From Carex sylvatica (Eukaryota > Streptophyta > Magnoliopsida > Poales > Cyperaceae): 64,000 nt of DNA. Within the stretch, counting starts at the first letter, position 1. Each line of letters starts with the position of its first letter. Under the pieces are notes generated by a model that had not been told where the DNA came from, searched no databases, and saw only the letters and a list, made by a program, of their open reading frames with translations. The DNA lies in NCBI GenBank assembly GCA_964058845.1, contig CAXKVR010000233.1, positions 1 to 64,000 of the forward strand, written 5' to 3'. This document shows, piece by piece, positions 1 through 12,805 of this stretch. Made by a program: the position numbers and the translations under genes.

Positions 1-2999
1 TCTCAAAACACCTTCAATTGGAGTCATTTATTTGGGTTGAAAATACCATATTATGTTGCCATTTGGAGACAATACTAGAATGCTCCAAACGCCTTCAAAT
101 GGAGTGTTGTAAATGCCCTATTAACATGCCATACAGAGACATTACTAGAGTGCTGCAAACACCTTCAATGGAAGTGTTGTATGGAATGTAAACACCCTAT
201 TATCTTGCCATATGGAGGCAATACTAAAATGCTCCAAACACCTTCAACTGGAGTGTTGTATTAGGGTTGTAAATGCCCTATTATCATGCCATATAAAGAC
301 AGTACAAGAGTGCACCAAACACCTTCAATTGGCGTGTTGTATTTGGGTTGTAAATGCCCTATTATCTTGCCATCTCGAGACACTACTAGAGTACTCCAAA
401 CACCTTCAATTAGGTGTGTTGTATTTGGATTGTAAATGATTTATTAACATGCCATTTCTAGAGTGCTCCAAACACCTTCAATTGAAGTGTTGTATTAGGG
501 TTGTAAATGCCTAATTATCTTACCATATAGAGACACTACAAGAGTGCTCCAAACATCTTTAATTAGAGTGTTGTATTAGGATTGCAACTACCCTCTTCTC
601 TTACCTTATAAATACATAACTAGAGTGCTGTAACACCTTCAATTGGATTATTGTATTAGGATTGTAAATGTCCTATTATCTTGCCATCAGGAGACAATAC
701 TAGAGTGCTCCAATCACCTTCAATTGGAGTGTTGTATTAGGGTTGTAAATGCCTTATTATTTTGCCATAGAGACATTACAAGAGTGCTTCAAATATCTTT
801 AATTAGAGTGCTGTATTAGGGTTACAACTACCCTCTTCTCTTGCCATATAAAGACATAACTAGAGTGCTGCAAACACTTTCAATTGGATTGTTTAATTAG
901 GAATGTAAATGTCCTATTATCCTGCCATATGGAGACAATACTAGAGTGCTCCAATCACCTTCAGTTGGAGTGCTGTATTAGGGTTGTAAATGCCTTATTA
1001 TTGTTCAATATAGAGACACTACAAGAGTGCTCCAAACACCTTTAATTGGAGTGTTGTCTTAGGGTTGTAAATGCCCTATTTTCTAGCCATTAAAAGAAAT
1101 TACTAGAATGCTCCAAACACCATCAATTGGAGTGTTTTATTTGGGTTGTAATTATGTTGCCATTTGGAGACACTACTAGAGTGCTCCAAAACACCTTCAA
1201 TTGAAGTATTTTGCTAGGGTTGTAAATGCCCTCTTATCTCTCTATATAGAGGCAATACTAGAGTGCTCCAAACACCTTCAATTGGAGTATTTTATTTGGG
1301 TTATAAATGCCCTATTTTCTTGCCATTGGGTAACACTACAACAGTGCTCCAAACACCTTCAATTGGAGTGCTGTATTAGGGTTGTAAATGCCTTATTATT
1401 TTGCAATATAGAGACACTACAAGAGTGCTCCAAAAACCTTCAATTGGAGGGTTGTATTAGGGTTGTAACTGCCCTATTATCCTGCCATTTCGAGACACTA
1501 TTAGAGTTCTCCAAACACTTTCAATTGGAGTGTTATATTCGAGTTGTAAATGCCCTATTTTCTAGCCATATAAAGAAACTACTAGGGTGCTCCAAACACC
1601 TTCAATTGGAGTGTTTTATTTGGGTTGTAACTACCCTATTATCTTGCCATCTGGAGATACTACAAGGGTGCTCCAAACACCTTCAATTGAAGTGTTGTAT
1701 CAGGGTTGTAAATGCCCTCTTATCATTCCATATAGAGGCAATACTAGAGTGCTCCAAACACCTTCAATTGGAGTATTTTTTCTGGGTTGTAAATGCCCTA
1801 TTTTCTTGCCATCTGATGACACTACAAGAGAGCCCCAAACATCTTCCATTCGAGTGTTGTATTAGGGTTCTTAATGCCCTATTATCTTGCCATCTGGAGA
1901 CACTACTTAGAGTGCAGCAAAGACTTTTAATTGAAGTGTTTGTATTAGGGTTGCAACAATCCTCTCCTATTGCTATATAGAGACATTACTAGAGTGCACC
2001 AAAAACATTCAATTGGAGTGTTGTATTGGGATTGTAAATGCCCAATTATCTTGCCATATAGATACAATACAACAGTGCACGAAACATCTTCCATTAGAGT
2101 GTTGTATTAGGGTAGGAACTTCCCTCTTCTCATGCCATATAAAGGCATTACTAGAGTGCTGCAAACACATTCAATTGGAGTGTTGTATTTGCAATGCAAA
2201 ACACCCTATTTTCTTGCCATCTGGAGGCAATAATAAAATGCTCCAAACACCTTTAATTGGATTGTTATATTTGGGTTGTAAATGCCATATTATCATGCCA
2301 TATAGAGACACTACTAGAGTGCTTCAAACACTTTTGATTGGAGTGTTGTATTTGGATTGTAAATGCCCTATTATCTTCCCATCTGGAGACACTACTAGGA
2401 TACACCAAACACCTTCAATAGGAGTGTTGTATTTGGGCTGTAAATGCCCTATTATCCTTCTATATATAGACACTATTAGAGTCCTCCAAACACCTGCAAT
2501 TGGAGTGTTGTATTTGGATTATAAATGAGTTATTAATATACCATTCGGAGACACTACTGGAGTGCTCCGAACACCTTCAATTGGAGTGTTGTATTAGGGT
2601 TGCAAATGCCCAATTATCTTGCCATATAGAGACACTACAATAGTGCTCCAAACAGCTTTAATTAGAGTGTTGTATTAGGGTTGCAACTATCCTCTTCCCT
2701 TGCCATATAAAGACATAACTAGAGTGTTGCAAACACCTTCAATTGGATTGTTGTATTAGGAATGTAAATGCCCTATTTTCTAGCCATAAAAAGACACTAC
2801 TAGAATGCCCCAAACAACATCAATTGGAGTGTTTTATTTGGGTTGTAAATACCCTATTATCTTGCCATTTTGAGACAATACTAGAGTGCTCCAAACACAT
2901 TCAATAGGAGTGTTTTACTAGGGTTGTAAATGCCCTCCTATCTCTCTATATAGAGGCAATACTAGAGTGATCCAAACACCTTCAATTGGAGTATTGTAT

Positions 3000-5900
3000 T
3001 TGGGTTATAAATGCCCTATTTTCTTGCCATCGGGTAACACTACAACACTGCTCCAAACACCTTCAATTGGAGTGCTGCATTAGGGTTGTAAATGCCTTAT
3101 TATTTTGCAATATAGAGACACTACAAGAGTGCTCCAAAAACCTTCAATTGGAGGGTTGTATTAGGGTTGTAACTGCCCTATTATCCTGCCATTTCGAGAC
3201 ACTATTAGAGTTCTCCAAACACTTTCAATTGGAGTGTTATATTCGAGTTGTAAATGCCCTATTTTCTAGCCATATAAAGAAACTACTAGGGTGCTCCAAA
3301 CACCTTCAATTGAAGTGTTGTATTAAGGTTGTAAATGCCTTCTTATCATTCCATATAGAGCCAATACTAGAGTGCTCCAAACACCTTCAATTGGAGTATT
3401 TTATTTGGGTTGTAAATGCCCTATTTTCTTGCCATCTGATGACACTAGAAGAGTGCCACAAACATCTTCCATTGGAGTGTTGTATTTGGGTTGTAAATGC
3501 CATATTATCATGCCCTATAGAGACACTACTAGAGTGATTCAAACACCTTTGATTGAAGTGTTGTATTTGGATTGTAAATGCCCTATTATCTTGCCATCTG
3601 GAGACACTACTAGGATACACCAAACACCTTTAATAGGAGTGTTGTATTTGGGCTGTAAATACCCTATTATTCTTTTATATATAGACACTATTAGAGTGCT
3701 CCAAACACCTGCAATTGGAGTGTTGTATTTGGATTGTAAATGAGTTATTAATATGCCATTCGGAGACACTACTAGAGTGCTCCAAACACCTTCAATTGGA
3801 GTGTTGTATTAGGGTTGCAAATGTCCAATTATCTTGCCAAATAGAGATACTACAATAGTGGTCCAAACATAACTAGAGTGATCCGAACACCTCCAATTGG
3901 AGTGTTGTATTTGGATTATAAATGAGTTATTAATATACCATTTGGAGACACTACTGGAGTGCTCCGAACACCTTCAATTGGAGTGTTGTATTAGGGTTGC
4001 AAATGCCCAATTATCTTGCCAAATAGAGACACTACAATAGTGGTCCAAACATCTTTAATTAGAGTGTTGTATTAGAGTTGCAACTACCCTCTTCCCTTGC
4101 CATATAAAGACATAACTAGAGTGCTGCAAACACCTTCAATTGGATTGTTGTATTAGGAATGTAAATGTCCTATTATCTTATCATCTAGAGACAATACTAG
4201 AGTGCTCCAATCACCTTCAATTGGAGTGTTGTATTAGGGTTGTAAATGCCTTATTATTTTTCAATATAGAGACACTACAAGAGTGCTCCAAACACCTTCA
4301 CATGGAGTGTTGTCTTAGGGTTGTAAATGCCCTATTTTCTAGCCATAAAAAGACACTACTAGAATGCCCCAAACAACATCAATTGGAGTGTTTTATTTGG
4401 GTTGTAAATACCCTATTATCTTGCCATTTGGAGACACTACTAGAGTGATCCAAACACCTTCAATTGGAGTATTGTATTTGGGTTATAAATGCCCTATTTT
4501 CTTGCCATCGGGTAACACTACAACACTGCTCCAAACACCTTCAATTGGAGTGCTGCATTAGGGTTGTAAATGCCTTACTATTTTGCAATATAGAGACACT
4601 ACAAGAGTGCTCCAAAAACCTTCAATTGGAGGGTTGTATTAGGGTTGTAACTGCCCTATTATCCTGCCATTTCGAGACACTATTAGAGTTCTCCAAACAC
4701 TTTCTATTAGAGTTCTCCAAACACTTTCAATTGGAGTGTTATATTCGAGTTGTAAATGCCCTATTTTCTAGCCATATAAAGAAACTACTAGGGTGCTCCA
4801 AACACCTTCAATTGAAGTGTTGTATTAAGGTTGTAAATGCCCTATTTTCTTGCCATCTGATGACACTAGAAGAGTGCCACAAACATCTTCCATTGGAGTG
4901 TTGTATTTGGGTTGTAAATGCCATATTATCATGCCCTATAGAGACACTACTAGAGTGATTCAAACACCTTTGATTGAAGTGTTGTATTTGGATTGTAAAT
5001 GCCCTATTATCTTGCCATCTGGAGACACTACTAGGATACACCAAACACCTTTAATAGGAGTGTTGTATTTGGGCTGTAAATACCCTATTATTCTTTTATA
5101 TATAGACACTATTAGAGTGCTCCAAACACCTGCAATTGGAGTGTTGTATTTGGATTGTAAATGAGTTATTAATATGCCATTCGGAGACACTACTAGAGTG
5201 CTCCAAACACCTTCAATTGGAGTGTTGTATTAGGGTTGCAAATGTCCAATTATCTTGCCAAATAGAGACACTACAATAGTGGTCCAAACATAACTAGAGT
5301 GATCCGAACACCTCCAATTGGAGTGTTGTATTTGGATTATAAATGAGTTATTAATATACCATTTGGAGACACTACTGGAGTGCTCCGAACACCTTCAATT
5401 GGAGTGTTGTATTAGGGTTGCAAATGCCCAATTATCTTGCCAAATAGAGACACTACAATAGTGGTCCAAACATCTTTAATTAGAGTGTTGTATTAGAGTT
5501 GCAACTACCCTCTTCCCTTGCCATATAAAGACATAACTAGAGTGCTGCAAACACCTTCAATTGGATTGTTGTATTAGGAATGTAAATGTCCTATTATCTT
5601 ATCATCTAGAGACAATACTAGAGTGCTCCAATCACCTTCAATTGGAGTGTTGTATTAGGGTTGTAAATGCCTTATTATTTTTCAATATAGAGACACTACA
5701 AGAGTGCTCCAAACACCTTCACATGGAGTGTTGTCTTAGGGTTGTAAATGCCCTATTTTCTAGCCATAAAAAGACACTACTAGAATGCCCCAAACAACAT
5801 CAATTGGAGTGTTTTATTTGGGTTGTAAATACCCTATTATCTTGCCATTTGGAGACACTACTAGAGTGATCCAAACACCTTCAATTGGAGTATTGTATTT

Positions 5901-6330
5901 GGGTTATAAATGCCCTATTTTCTTGCCATCGGGTAACACTACAACACTGCTCCAAACACCTTCAATTGGAGTGCTGCATTAGGGTTGTAAATGCCTTACT
6001 ATTTTGCAATATAGAGACACTACAAGAGTGCTCCAAAAACCTTCAATTGGAGGGTTGTATTAGGGTTGTAACTGCCCTATTATCCTGCCATTTCGAGACA
6101 CTATTAGAGTTCTCCAAACACTTTCAATTGGAGTGTTATATTCGAGTTGTAAATGCCCTATTTTCTAGCCATATAAAGAAACTACTAGGGTGCTCCAAAC
6201 GCCTTCAATTGAAGTGTTGTATTAAGGTTGTAAATGCCTTCTTATCATTCCATATAGAGCCAATACTAGAGTGCTCCAAACACCTTCAATTGGAGTATTT
6301 TATTTGGGTTGTAAATGCCCTACTTTCTTG
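3000..6330. repeat. 1421-bp higher-order repeat block
   Basis: Within the satellite, a block recurs with a 1421-bp period. The junction at 3861 (a truncated unit, GTCCAAACATAACTAG) reappears at 5282, and the segments starting at 4140 and 4464 reappear at 5561 and 5885. About 2.3 copies are present. Copies are nearly identical, unlike neighbouring monomers, so this is recent segmental amplification. Between the first and second copies the offset changes from 1478 to 1421 because the middle copy has gained a 24-bp duplication near 4700 and lost one 81-bp unit near 4830. The period is not a whole number of units (17.5) because it contains truncated monomers. Confidence 0.9.
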
Positions 6331-8449
6331 CCATCTGGAGACACTACTTAGAGTGCAGCAAAGACTTGTATTTGAAGTGTTTGTATTAGAGTTGCAACAA
6401 TCCTCTCCTATTGCTATATAGAGACATGACTAGAGTGCTCCAAAAATATTCAATTGGAGTGTTCTATTGGGGTTGTAAATGCCCAATTATCTGGCCATAT
6501 AGATACAATACAATAGTGCACCAAACATCTGCAATTAGAGTGTTGTATTAGGGTAGGAACTTCCCTTTTCTCATGCCATAGAAAGACATTACTAGAGTGC
6601 TGCAAACACCTACAATTGGAGTGTTGTATTTGCAATGCAAAATACCCTATTTTCTTGCCATCTGGAGGCAATACTAAAATGCTCCAAACACCTTTAATTG
6701 GATTGTTATATTTGGGTTGTAAATGCCATATTATCATGTCATATAGAGACACTACTAGAGTGCTTCAAACACCTTTGATTGGAAGGTTGTATTTGGGTTG
6801 TAAATGCCCTTTTATCTTGCCATATGAAGACACTACTATGATACACCAAACACCTTCAATAGTAGTGTTGTATTTGGGCTGTAAAGGCCTTATTATCCTT
6901 CTATATATAGATACTATTAGAGTGCTCCAAACACATGCAATTGCAGTGTTGTATTTGGATTGTAAATGACTTATTAATATCCCATCCGGAGACACTACTA
7001 CAGTGCTCCATGCACCTTCAATTGGAGTGTTCTATTAGGGTTGTAAATTCCCAATTATCTTGCCATATAGAGATACTACAAGAGTGGTCCAAACATCTTC
7101 AATTAGAGTGTTGTATTAGGGTTTCAATTACCCTCTTCTCTTGCCATATAAAGACATTACTAGAGTGCAGCAAACACATTCAATTTCAGTGTTATATTAG
7201 GAATGTAAATGCCCTGTTATCTTGCCATCTAGAGACAATACTAGAGTACTCCAAACACCTTCAATTGGAGTACTGTATTAGGGTTGTGAATGCCTTGTTA
7301 TTTTGCAATATAGAGACACTACAAGAGTGCTCCAAACACCTACAATTGGAGTGTTGTATTTGGGTTATAAATCCCTTATTATCTTGCCATCGGGAGACAC
7401 TACTAGACTGCTTCAAACACCTTAAATTGGAGAGTTGTATTAGGGTTGTAAATGCTCTATTATCTTGCCAATTGGAGACACTATTAGAGTTCTCCAAACA
7501 CTTTCAATTGGAGTGTTGTATTAGGGTTGTAAATGCCCTATTATATTTCTATATAGAGGCTATACTAGAGTGCTCCAAACACCTTCAATTGGAGTGTTAT
7601 ATTTGTGTTGTAAATGCTCTATTTTCATTCCATCTGGTGACACTACCAGAGTGCTCCAAACATCTTCCATTGGAGTGTTGTATTCGGGTTGTAAATGCCC
7701 TATTATCCTTCTATATAGAGACACAACTAGAGTGCTCCAAACAACTTTAATTGGATTGTTGTATTTGGACCTATTATCTTGCCATCCGGAGACACTACAA
7801 GAGTGATCCAAACAACTTCAATTGGAGTGTTGTATTAGGGTTGTAAATGCCCTATTATCTAACCATCTGGAGACACTACTAGAGTTTTCCAAACACCTTC
7901 AATTGGAGTGTTGTATTAATATTAAAAATGCCCTATTATCTTGTAATATGGAAACACTGCTAGAGTGCTCCAAACAACTTCAATTGGAATGTTTTAATAG
8001 GGTTACAACTGCCATCTTATGTTGCCATCTGGAGACACTACTTAGAGTGCAGCAAAGACCTTTAATTGGAGTGCTTGTATTCGGGTTGCAACAATCCTCT
8101 TCTCTTGCAATATAGAGACATTACTAGAGTGCTCCAAAAACCTTCAATTCGAGTGTTGTATTAGGGTTGTAAATGCCCAATTATCTTGCCATATGGAGAC
8201 ACTATAAGAGTGCTCCAAACATCTTCAATTAGAATGTTGTATTAGGGCAACAACTTCCCTCTTCTCTTGCCATATAAAGACATTACTGAAGTGCTGCAAA
8301 CACCTTCAATTGGAGGTGTGTATTTGGATTGTAAACGCCCGATTATCTTGCCATCTGGAGGCAATACTAAAATGCTCCAAACACCTTCAACTGGAGTGTT
8401 GTATTAGGGTTGTAAATACCCAATTATCTAGCCATCTAGAGACACTACT

Positions 8450-9150
8450 AGAGTACTCCAAACACCTTCAATAGGAGTGTTGTATTTGGGCTGTAAATGC
8501 CCTATTATCCTTCTATATAGAGACACTATTAGAGTGCTTCAAACACCTGAAATTGGTGTGTTGTATTTGGATTGTAAATGACTGATTAATATGCCATCCG
8601 AAGACACTACAAGAGTGCTCCAAACATCTTTAATTAGAGTTTTCTATTAGGGTTGCAACTACCCTCTTCTCTTGCTAGAGTGCTGCAAATACCTTCAATT
8701 GGAGTGTTGTATTTGGAATGTAAATGTCCTATTATCTTACCATATGGAGACAATACTAGAATGCTCCAAACAGCTTCAATTGGAGTGTTGTACTTGGGTT
8801 GTAAATGCCCTATTATATTAATCATCTGGAGACACTACTATATTACTCCAAACACCTTCAATAGGAGTGTTGTATTTAGGCTGTAAATGCCCTATTATCC
8901 TTCTATATAGAGACACTATTAGAGTGCTCCAAACACCTGCAATTGGAGTGTTGTATTTGGATTGTAAATGACTGATTAATATGCCATCCGGAGATACTAC
9001 AAGAGTGCTCCAAACATCTTTAATTAGAGTGTTCTATTAGGGTTGTAATTACCCTCTTCTCTTGCTAGAGTGCTGCAAATACCTTCAATTGGAGTGTTGT
9101 ATTTGGAATGTAAATGCCCTATTATCTTACCATATGGAGACAATACTAGA
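8450..9150. repeat. 384-bp higher-order duplication
   Basis: Sequence at about 8460-8770 recurs 384 bp downstream at about 8850-9150, including a rare shortened unit in which CTCTTCTCTTGC runs straight into TAGAGTGCTGC (near 8676 and 9060). This is a second local amplification inside the satellite, independent of the 1421-bp block. Confidence 0.8.
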
Positions 9151-9470
9151 GTGCTCCAAATACCTTCAATTGGAGTGTTGCATTAGGGTTGCAACTACCC
9201 TCTTCTCTTGCCATATAGAGACATTACAGTAGTGCTCCAAACACCATCAATTGGAGTGTTGTATTAGGGTTGTAAATGCCGTATTATCTTGCCATATAGG
9301 GACACTACTAGACTGCCCCAAAGACCTTTTAATTGGAGTGTTGTTATTAGGGTTGTAAATGCCCTATTATCTTGCCATCTAGAGACACTACTAGAGAGCT
9401 CCAAACACCTTCAATTGGAGTGTTGTATTAGGGTTGTAAATGCCCTATTATCTTGCCATATAAAGATAGT

Positions 9471-10473
9471 AAACAAATATTTAAATATAGACCCATTAGT
9501 TTGGTAAATTGTAGCTTAAACAAAATACCTATGATGTTGACATTCATGTTAAAATCTATAATGAATAAGATCATTGACCCTAGTTAGGCTGCATTCATAA
9601 AAAATATCTTAGATAATATAGTTTTAAGTCAGGAAATCATACATCATTGTCAAGAAACAAAAACACAAGTAGTAGTTATCAAGGTTAATTTTGAAAAAGC
9701 CTATGACAAAATAAACTGGCAATATCTCATGCACATACTAATTAGTAGGGTATTTAAAGCAAAGTGGATATATTGGATAGAAGAATGGCTCAATAGCTTA
9801 CAATCCTATATTAATCATCCTACATTTAATTGTCATTATGCATATGATACAATTACTTTCTAAAAGTGGAGGCAACCAATATAGAAAATGCATGGTGGAT
9901 ATTACTTGCATTTGAAGCACTATCTGGTATCAAAATGAATTATATTGAGAATTTAGCTACACATTTTAGATGTATCGCATCACAATTTCCTTTACAATAC
10001 TTAGGACTACAATTGCATACACATAAAATGACTAAAAAGAATTGGGTATTTCTCATTGATAAAGTAGAGAAAAATTGCAAAATTGGCGGAGAAGTTTACT
10101 CTCTTTGGGAGGTAGACTTACACTTCTCAATTCAGTTTTATTGATAGTTCCTTTATATGCACTCTCCGTTTTTAAAATCCCTGTACATGTTATAACAAAA
10201 CTAGATAAAATAAGACGTACATTCCTTTGGAAAGGGACCGGTACGGGATAAAGAAATATACACTTATTAGTTGTCAAATATCATGTTTTTCTAAGGAATT
10301 TAGGGGATTAGTAATTTTAAATTTGAGACAAATGAATCTAGCACTACTGATGAAGTACTGGTGGAAATATAATGACCCCAATTATCACAGTAATTGGAAA
10401 CATATAATCATGGTTAAGTATTCTTCAGGACCTTGGTAGTCACTACCGAGTTTCTCAAAAAAAAAAAAAAAAA
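9471..10473 (+). pseudogene. LINE (L1-type) reverse transcriptase remnant
   Basis: Degenerate non-LTR retrotransposon fragment. Several plus-strand frames give pieces of the plant L1 reverse transcriptase in the right order: a motif like SAFIKxRxILDNILLxQEIIH near 9590-9650, VIKVNFEKAYDKINWQYL near 9677-9730, a changed catalytic box reading YAYDTI instead of the usual YADD/FADD near 9838, an SGIKMNY motif near 9924, LQYLGLQLHTHKM near 9992, GGRLTLLNSVLLIVPLYALS near 10105-10165, and NLRQMNLALLMKYWWKY near 10320. Frameshifts and in-frame stops separate them. A 17-A tail ends at 10473. The fragment lacks the endonuclease half, as expected for 5'-truncated LINE insertion. It is not functional. 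Confidence 0.88.
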
Positions 10474-10624
10474 GTATTCTTGAGAACAACATAGCAGACA
10501 TGATCACAATTATAGAAAGTCAAGTTGCTCAACTGATGCACGACTTTCTTAAATTCACGAAGGAAACATGCAAGATCGTCTCAAATCAACTCTGAAGTGG
10601 CAAGAGTTATGAAGATCCATCCAT
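10474..10624. other. unassigned spacer
   Basis: Short spacer between the LINE poly(A) tail and the copia fragment. No ORF, repeat or RNA gene is recognised. Confidence 0.5.
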
Positions 10625-11005
10625 GCCCATTGAATCATCCCATCAGCCACCAGACAACTCTTTGACTCATCCTTGGACATTGATGCTTGCTCAGATGTAT
10701 CCCAATTGATATGGGTATAAATCCTTTCTTGGATCCAATACTGACTCGTTTCAGTACCTTGTCTATGTATGTGCTTTGACTCAATCCTATTAGTCTTTCA
10801 TATCTATCTCTATAGATCTTTATGCCTAGAATATAAACAACCTCGCCCAAGTGGGGCATATCATTTCCAATCAATAATATGCCATCTATACTCAAGGTTC
10901 CTTATTGCATCTGATGAAGTTTAACCTCTTGACCTCTTAACCGAATCAGATATTCCAACTTCTAGATGCTTGTTTCAAGCTAGAGATTGATTTCTTAAGC
11001 TTGGA
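10625..11005 (-). pseudogene. Ty1/copia reverse transcriptase fragment
   Basis: Minus-strand reading gives KLKKSISSLKQASRSWNI (about 10995-10940), then, after a deletion, DGILLIGNDM and LGEVVYILGIKIYRDRYERL followed by IGLSQSTYIDKVLKR. These are the fingers-to-thumb motifs of copia reverse transcriptase, where the family has KKSIYGLKQASRSWN and YVDDILLIGND. Here the catalytic YVDD box is damaged (only DGILL survives) and roughly 30 residues around it are missing. No LTRs are seen nearby, so it is an isolated relic. Confidence 0.85.
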
Positions 11006-11830
11006 ACTTCAAATATTCCAACTTTTTCTAATGATACATGGTTCCACAACCGTGTTCATGCGCATCATGTATGAAATTGTGTAGGGTTCAGAAAACTGTG
11101 TTTATATAATCTTTACATACACAGTTAGTACAAGGAAACCATGTTAGTTCTAAAAGAAGATGCTAAAACAAAAGATCTACACATGGCCCGAGTAACCATG
11201 TATGATAGAAAGGGTTAAATACACGGTTCTTCGAAAGGAACTGTGTATGAACCATATGAATCATGCATATACAATTGCTTTATATAAACTTTGTATGCAA
11301 CCCTTCGTACACGGCTGATTTGTTTTTAAGAAATAAATATTGAATATTACAGAAAAAAAAACAATATTCAATATTCAACATTCAACATGTATATACATCC
11401 ATAATTCAACAAATATTCATCATACATATATATACACATACATGTCCCCACATATATATTCAACAAATATTACAACTCTTGGCAGTGTATGAATGATCAT
11501 GTGGCAGTGTATCAATGATCACGCGACATGTTCTGACCCCATACATGTTCTCAAAACCTCACTGTTGAGTTTGAAAAAACCTTTTATATTGGACTTATTG
11601 TTTTTAAAACTCATTCGCAAACTACAACTTATTGCAATTCATAACAAAATAATAGCTTTTACAATCCAAAGTCAATGTTAGTTTGAAGAAAGAACTGCCA
11701 TTAATTAAGTGTGCATATTAATCCAAATGTCAGTACAGAAATTCATCGTGATTAAGAAAACATAAAATGATGAAATCGTGATCTAACCTATCATTATAAT
11801 GGTACATCAAAGGTTATGCCTGTTTGTTTA
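11006..11830. other. intergenic AT-rich region
   Basis: Downstream flank of the thioesterase locus. It holds scattered degenerate repeats of a CACGGTT / AACCGTG-like word (11045-11320) that could be the worn subterminal region of a DNA transposon, and a small inverted repeat of AATATTGAATATT (11337-11380). No coding region is supported. Confidence 0.4.
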
Positions 11831-12805
11831 TCATTTATCCATCTTTCTCCAAATAGTACGACCACGGTTTATTTCTTGATATGTGCCAGAAAATTTGAGT
11901 AAATGGAGGAACTGGTGGCGACCTTCTGAGTTCTGCTTTAAATTTAATGCAGACTCATCATGGAATGGATTTATGGATTCTATCTCAAGCTCGGTGTTGG
12001 CAAGAGAGTCGAGGGTGTCGCTATACTGGCATTCACGTCGATAGTTGATTGTAATAGCTTCTAACTCATGCGTTTCTACAATATCTTGAGGAATACTCTG
12101 ATCATGATGAGATTCAATTTTTTCAGATAAATCAGGAACTTGGTGTTAAATTTAAACCATATATATATATAGTGAAAATCACGAACATCATTTTAAATTT
12201 CATTAAGTAAAAGTTTCATGAGAAAACAAATTTCTTGATCCGAAATTGAACTTTGGATAGAAACATAAAAGATTATTCTAAATGAAATAAAATTTAATTT
12301 AAGTGGAATATGGCACAAACCTGAAGAAGCCAACTATAGTATGTTACATTGGTGACATGTCTGTTCACATCAAGATCTGCTATTCTTGGCTGTAACATTA
12401 ACAAATACCTTAAAAATTTATTAAGACTTCAGATCTGAAACCTATCTGGAATGAAATTAGTTTATGTTGAATGAATTAGCTTAATTTCTTATTTTAATAG
12501 ATATATAGGTTCTACAATATTGATGTATGAAGATTTTTTGAAGTTTAGAAATCTGTATAAATATATCTAGGCGAAGAGTAGACTAGAATGCCAATACCTT
12601 AGTCTAGACTATTCTTGAGAAATATCTAGAAAAATGGATATGCACAGGAAGTAATTATCTAGATATTTTGTATTATGTGTCATAGGTTGAGAATATTTTT
12701 AGTAATAGTACATATGAGGTGGCATATAACTTGAGATAGAAAACAAACAAATCAAGAAGAAAATCAAACAATTATTGAGCAACTTTGTGTCTCTCCTCAA
12801 ACTAC

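Larger units (their letters stand above)
1..9470. repeat. 81-bp tandem satellite array
   Basis: About 117 tandem copies of an 81-bp unit fill the first 9.5 kb and continue off the left edge. A unit reads roughly: GAGACACTACTAGAGTGCTC, then CAAACACCTTCAATTGGAGT, then a GTTGTATTAGGGTTG box, then a TGCCCTATTATCTTGCCAT box. The CTCCAA and TTGGAG hexamers in each unit can pair as a short hairpin. Because 81 is a multiple of 3, several frames stay open over many units and give a 27-residue repeating peptide on both strands; this follows from unit length and is not evidence of coding. Variant units (for example those with a CCCTCTTCTCTTGCCAT box) recur in patterned order, which indicates higher-order structure. 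The array stops abruptly at a LINE fragment. It could be pericentromeric or a dispersed satellite; the sequence does not say which. Confidence 0.97.

Noticed and set aside
1201..8115. Many ORFs of 60-270 codons in the satellite encoding a Cys/Leu-rich 27-residue repeat
   Set aside because: They arise on both strands and in several frames because the repeat unit is 81 bp; they lack consistent starts and ends, and no domain is recognised.
1..9470. CRISPR-like array
   Set aside because: Units abut with no unique spacers and the rest of the window is clearly plant nuclear DNA.
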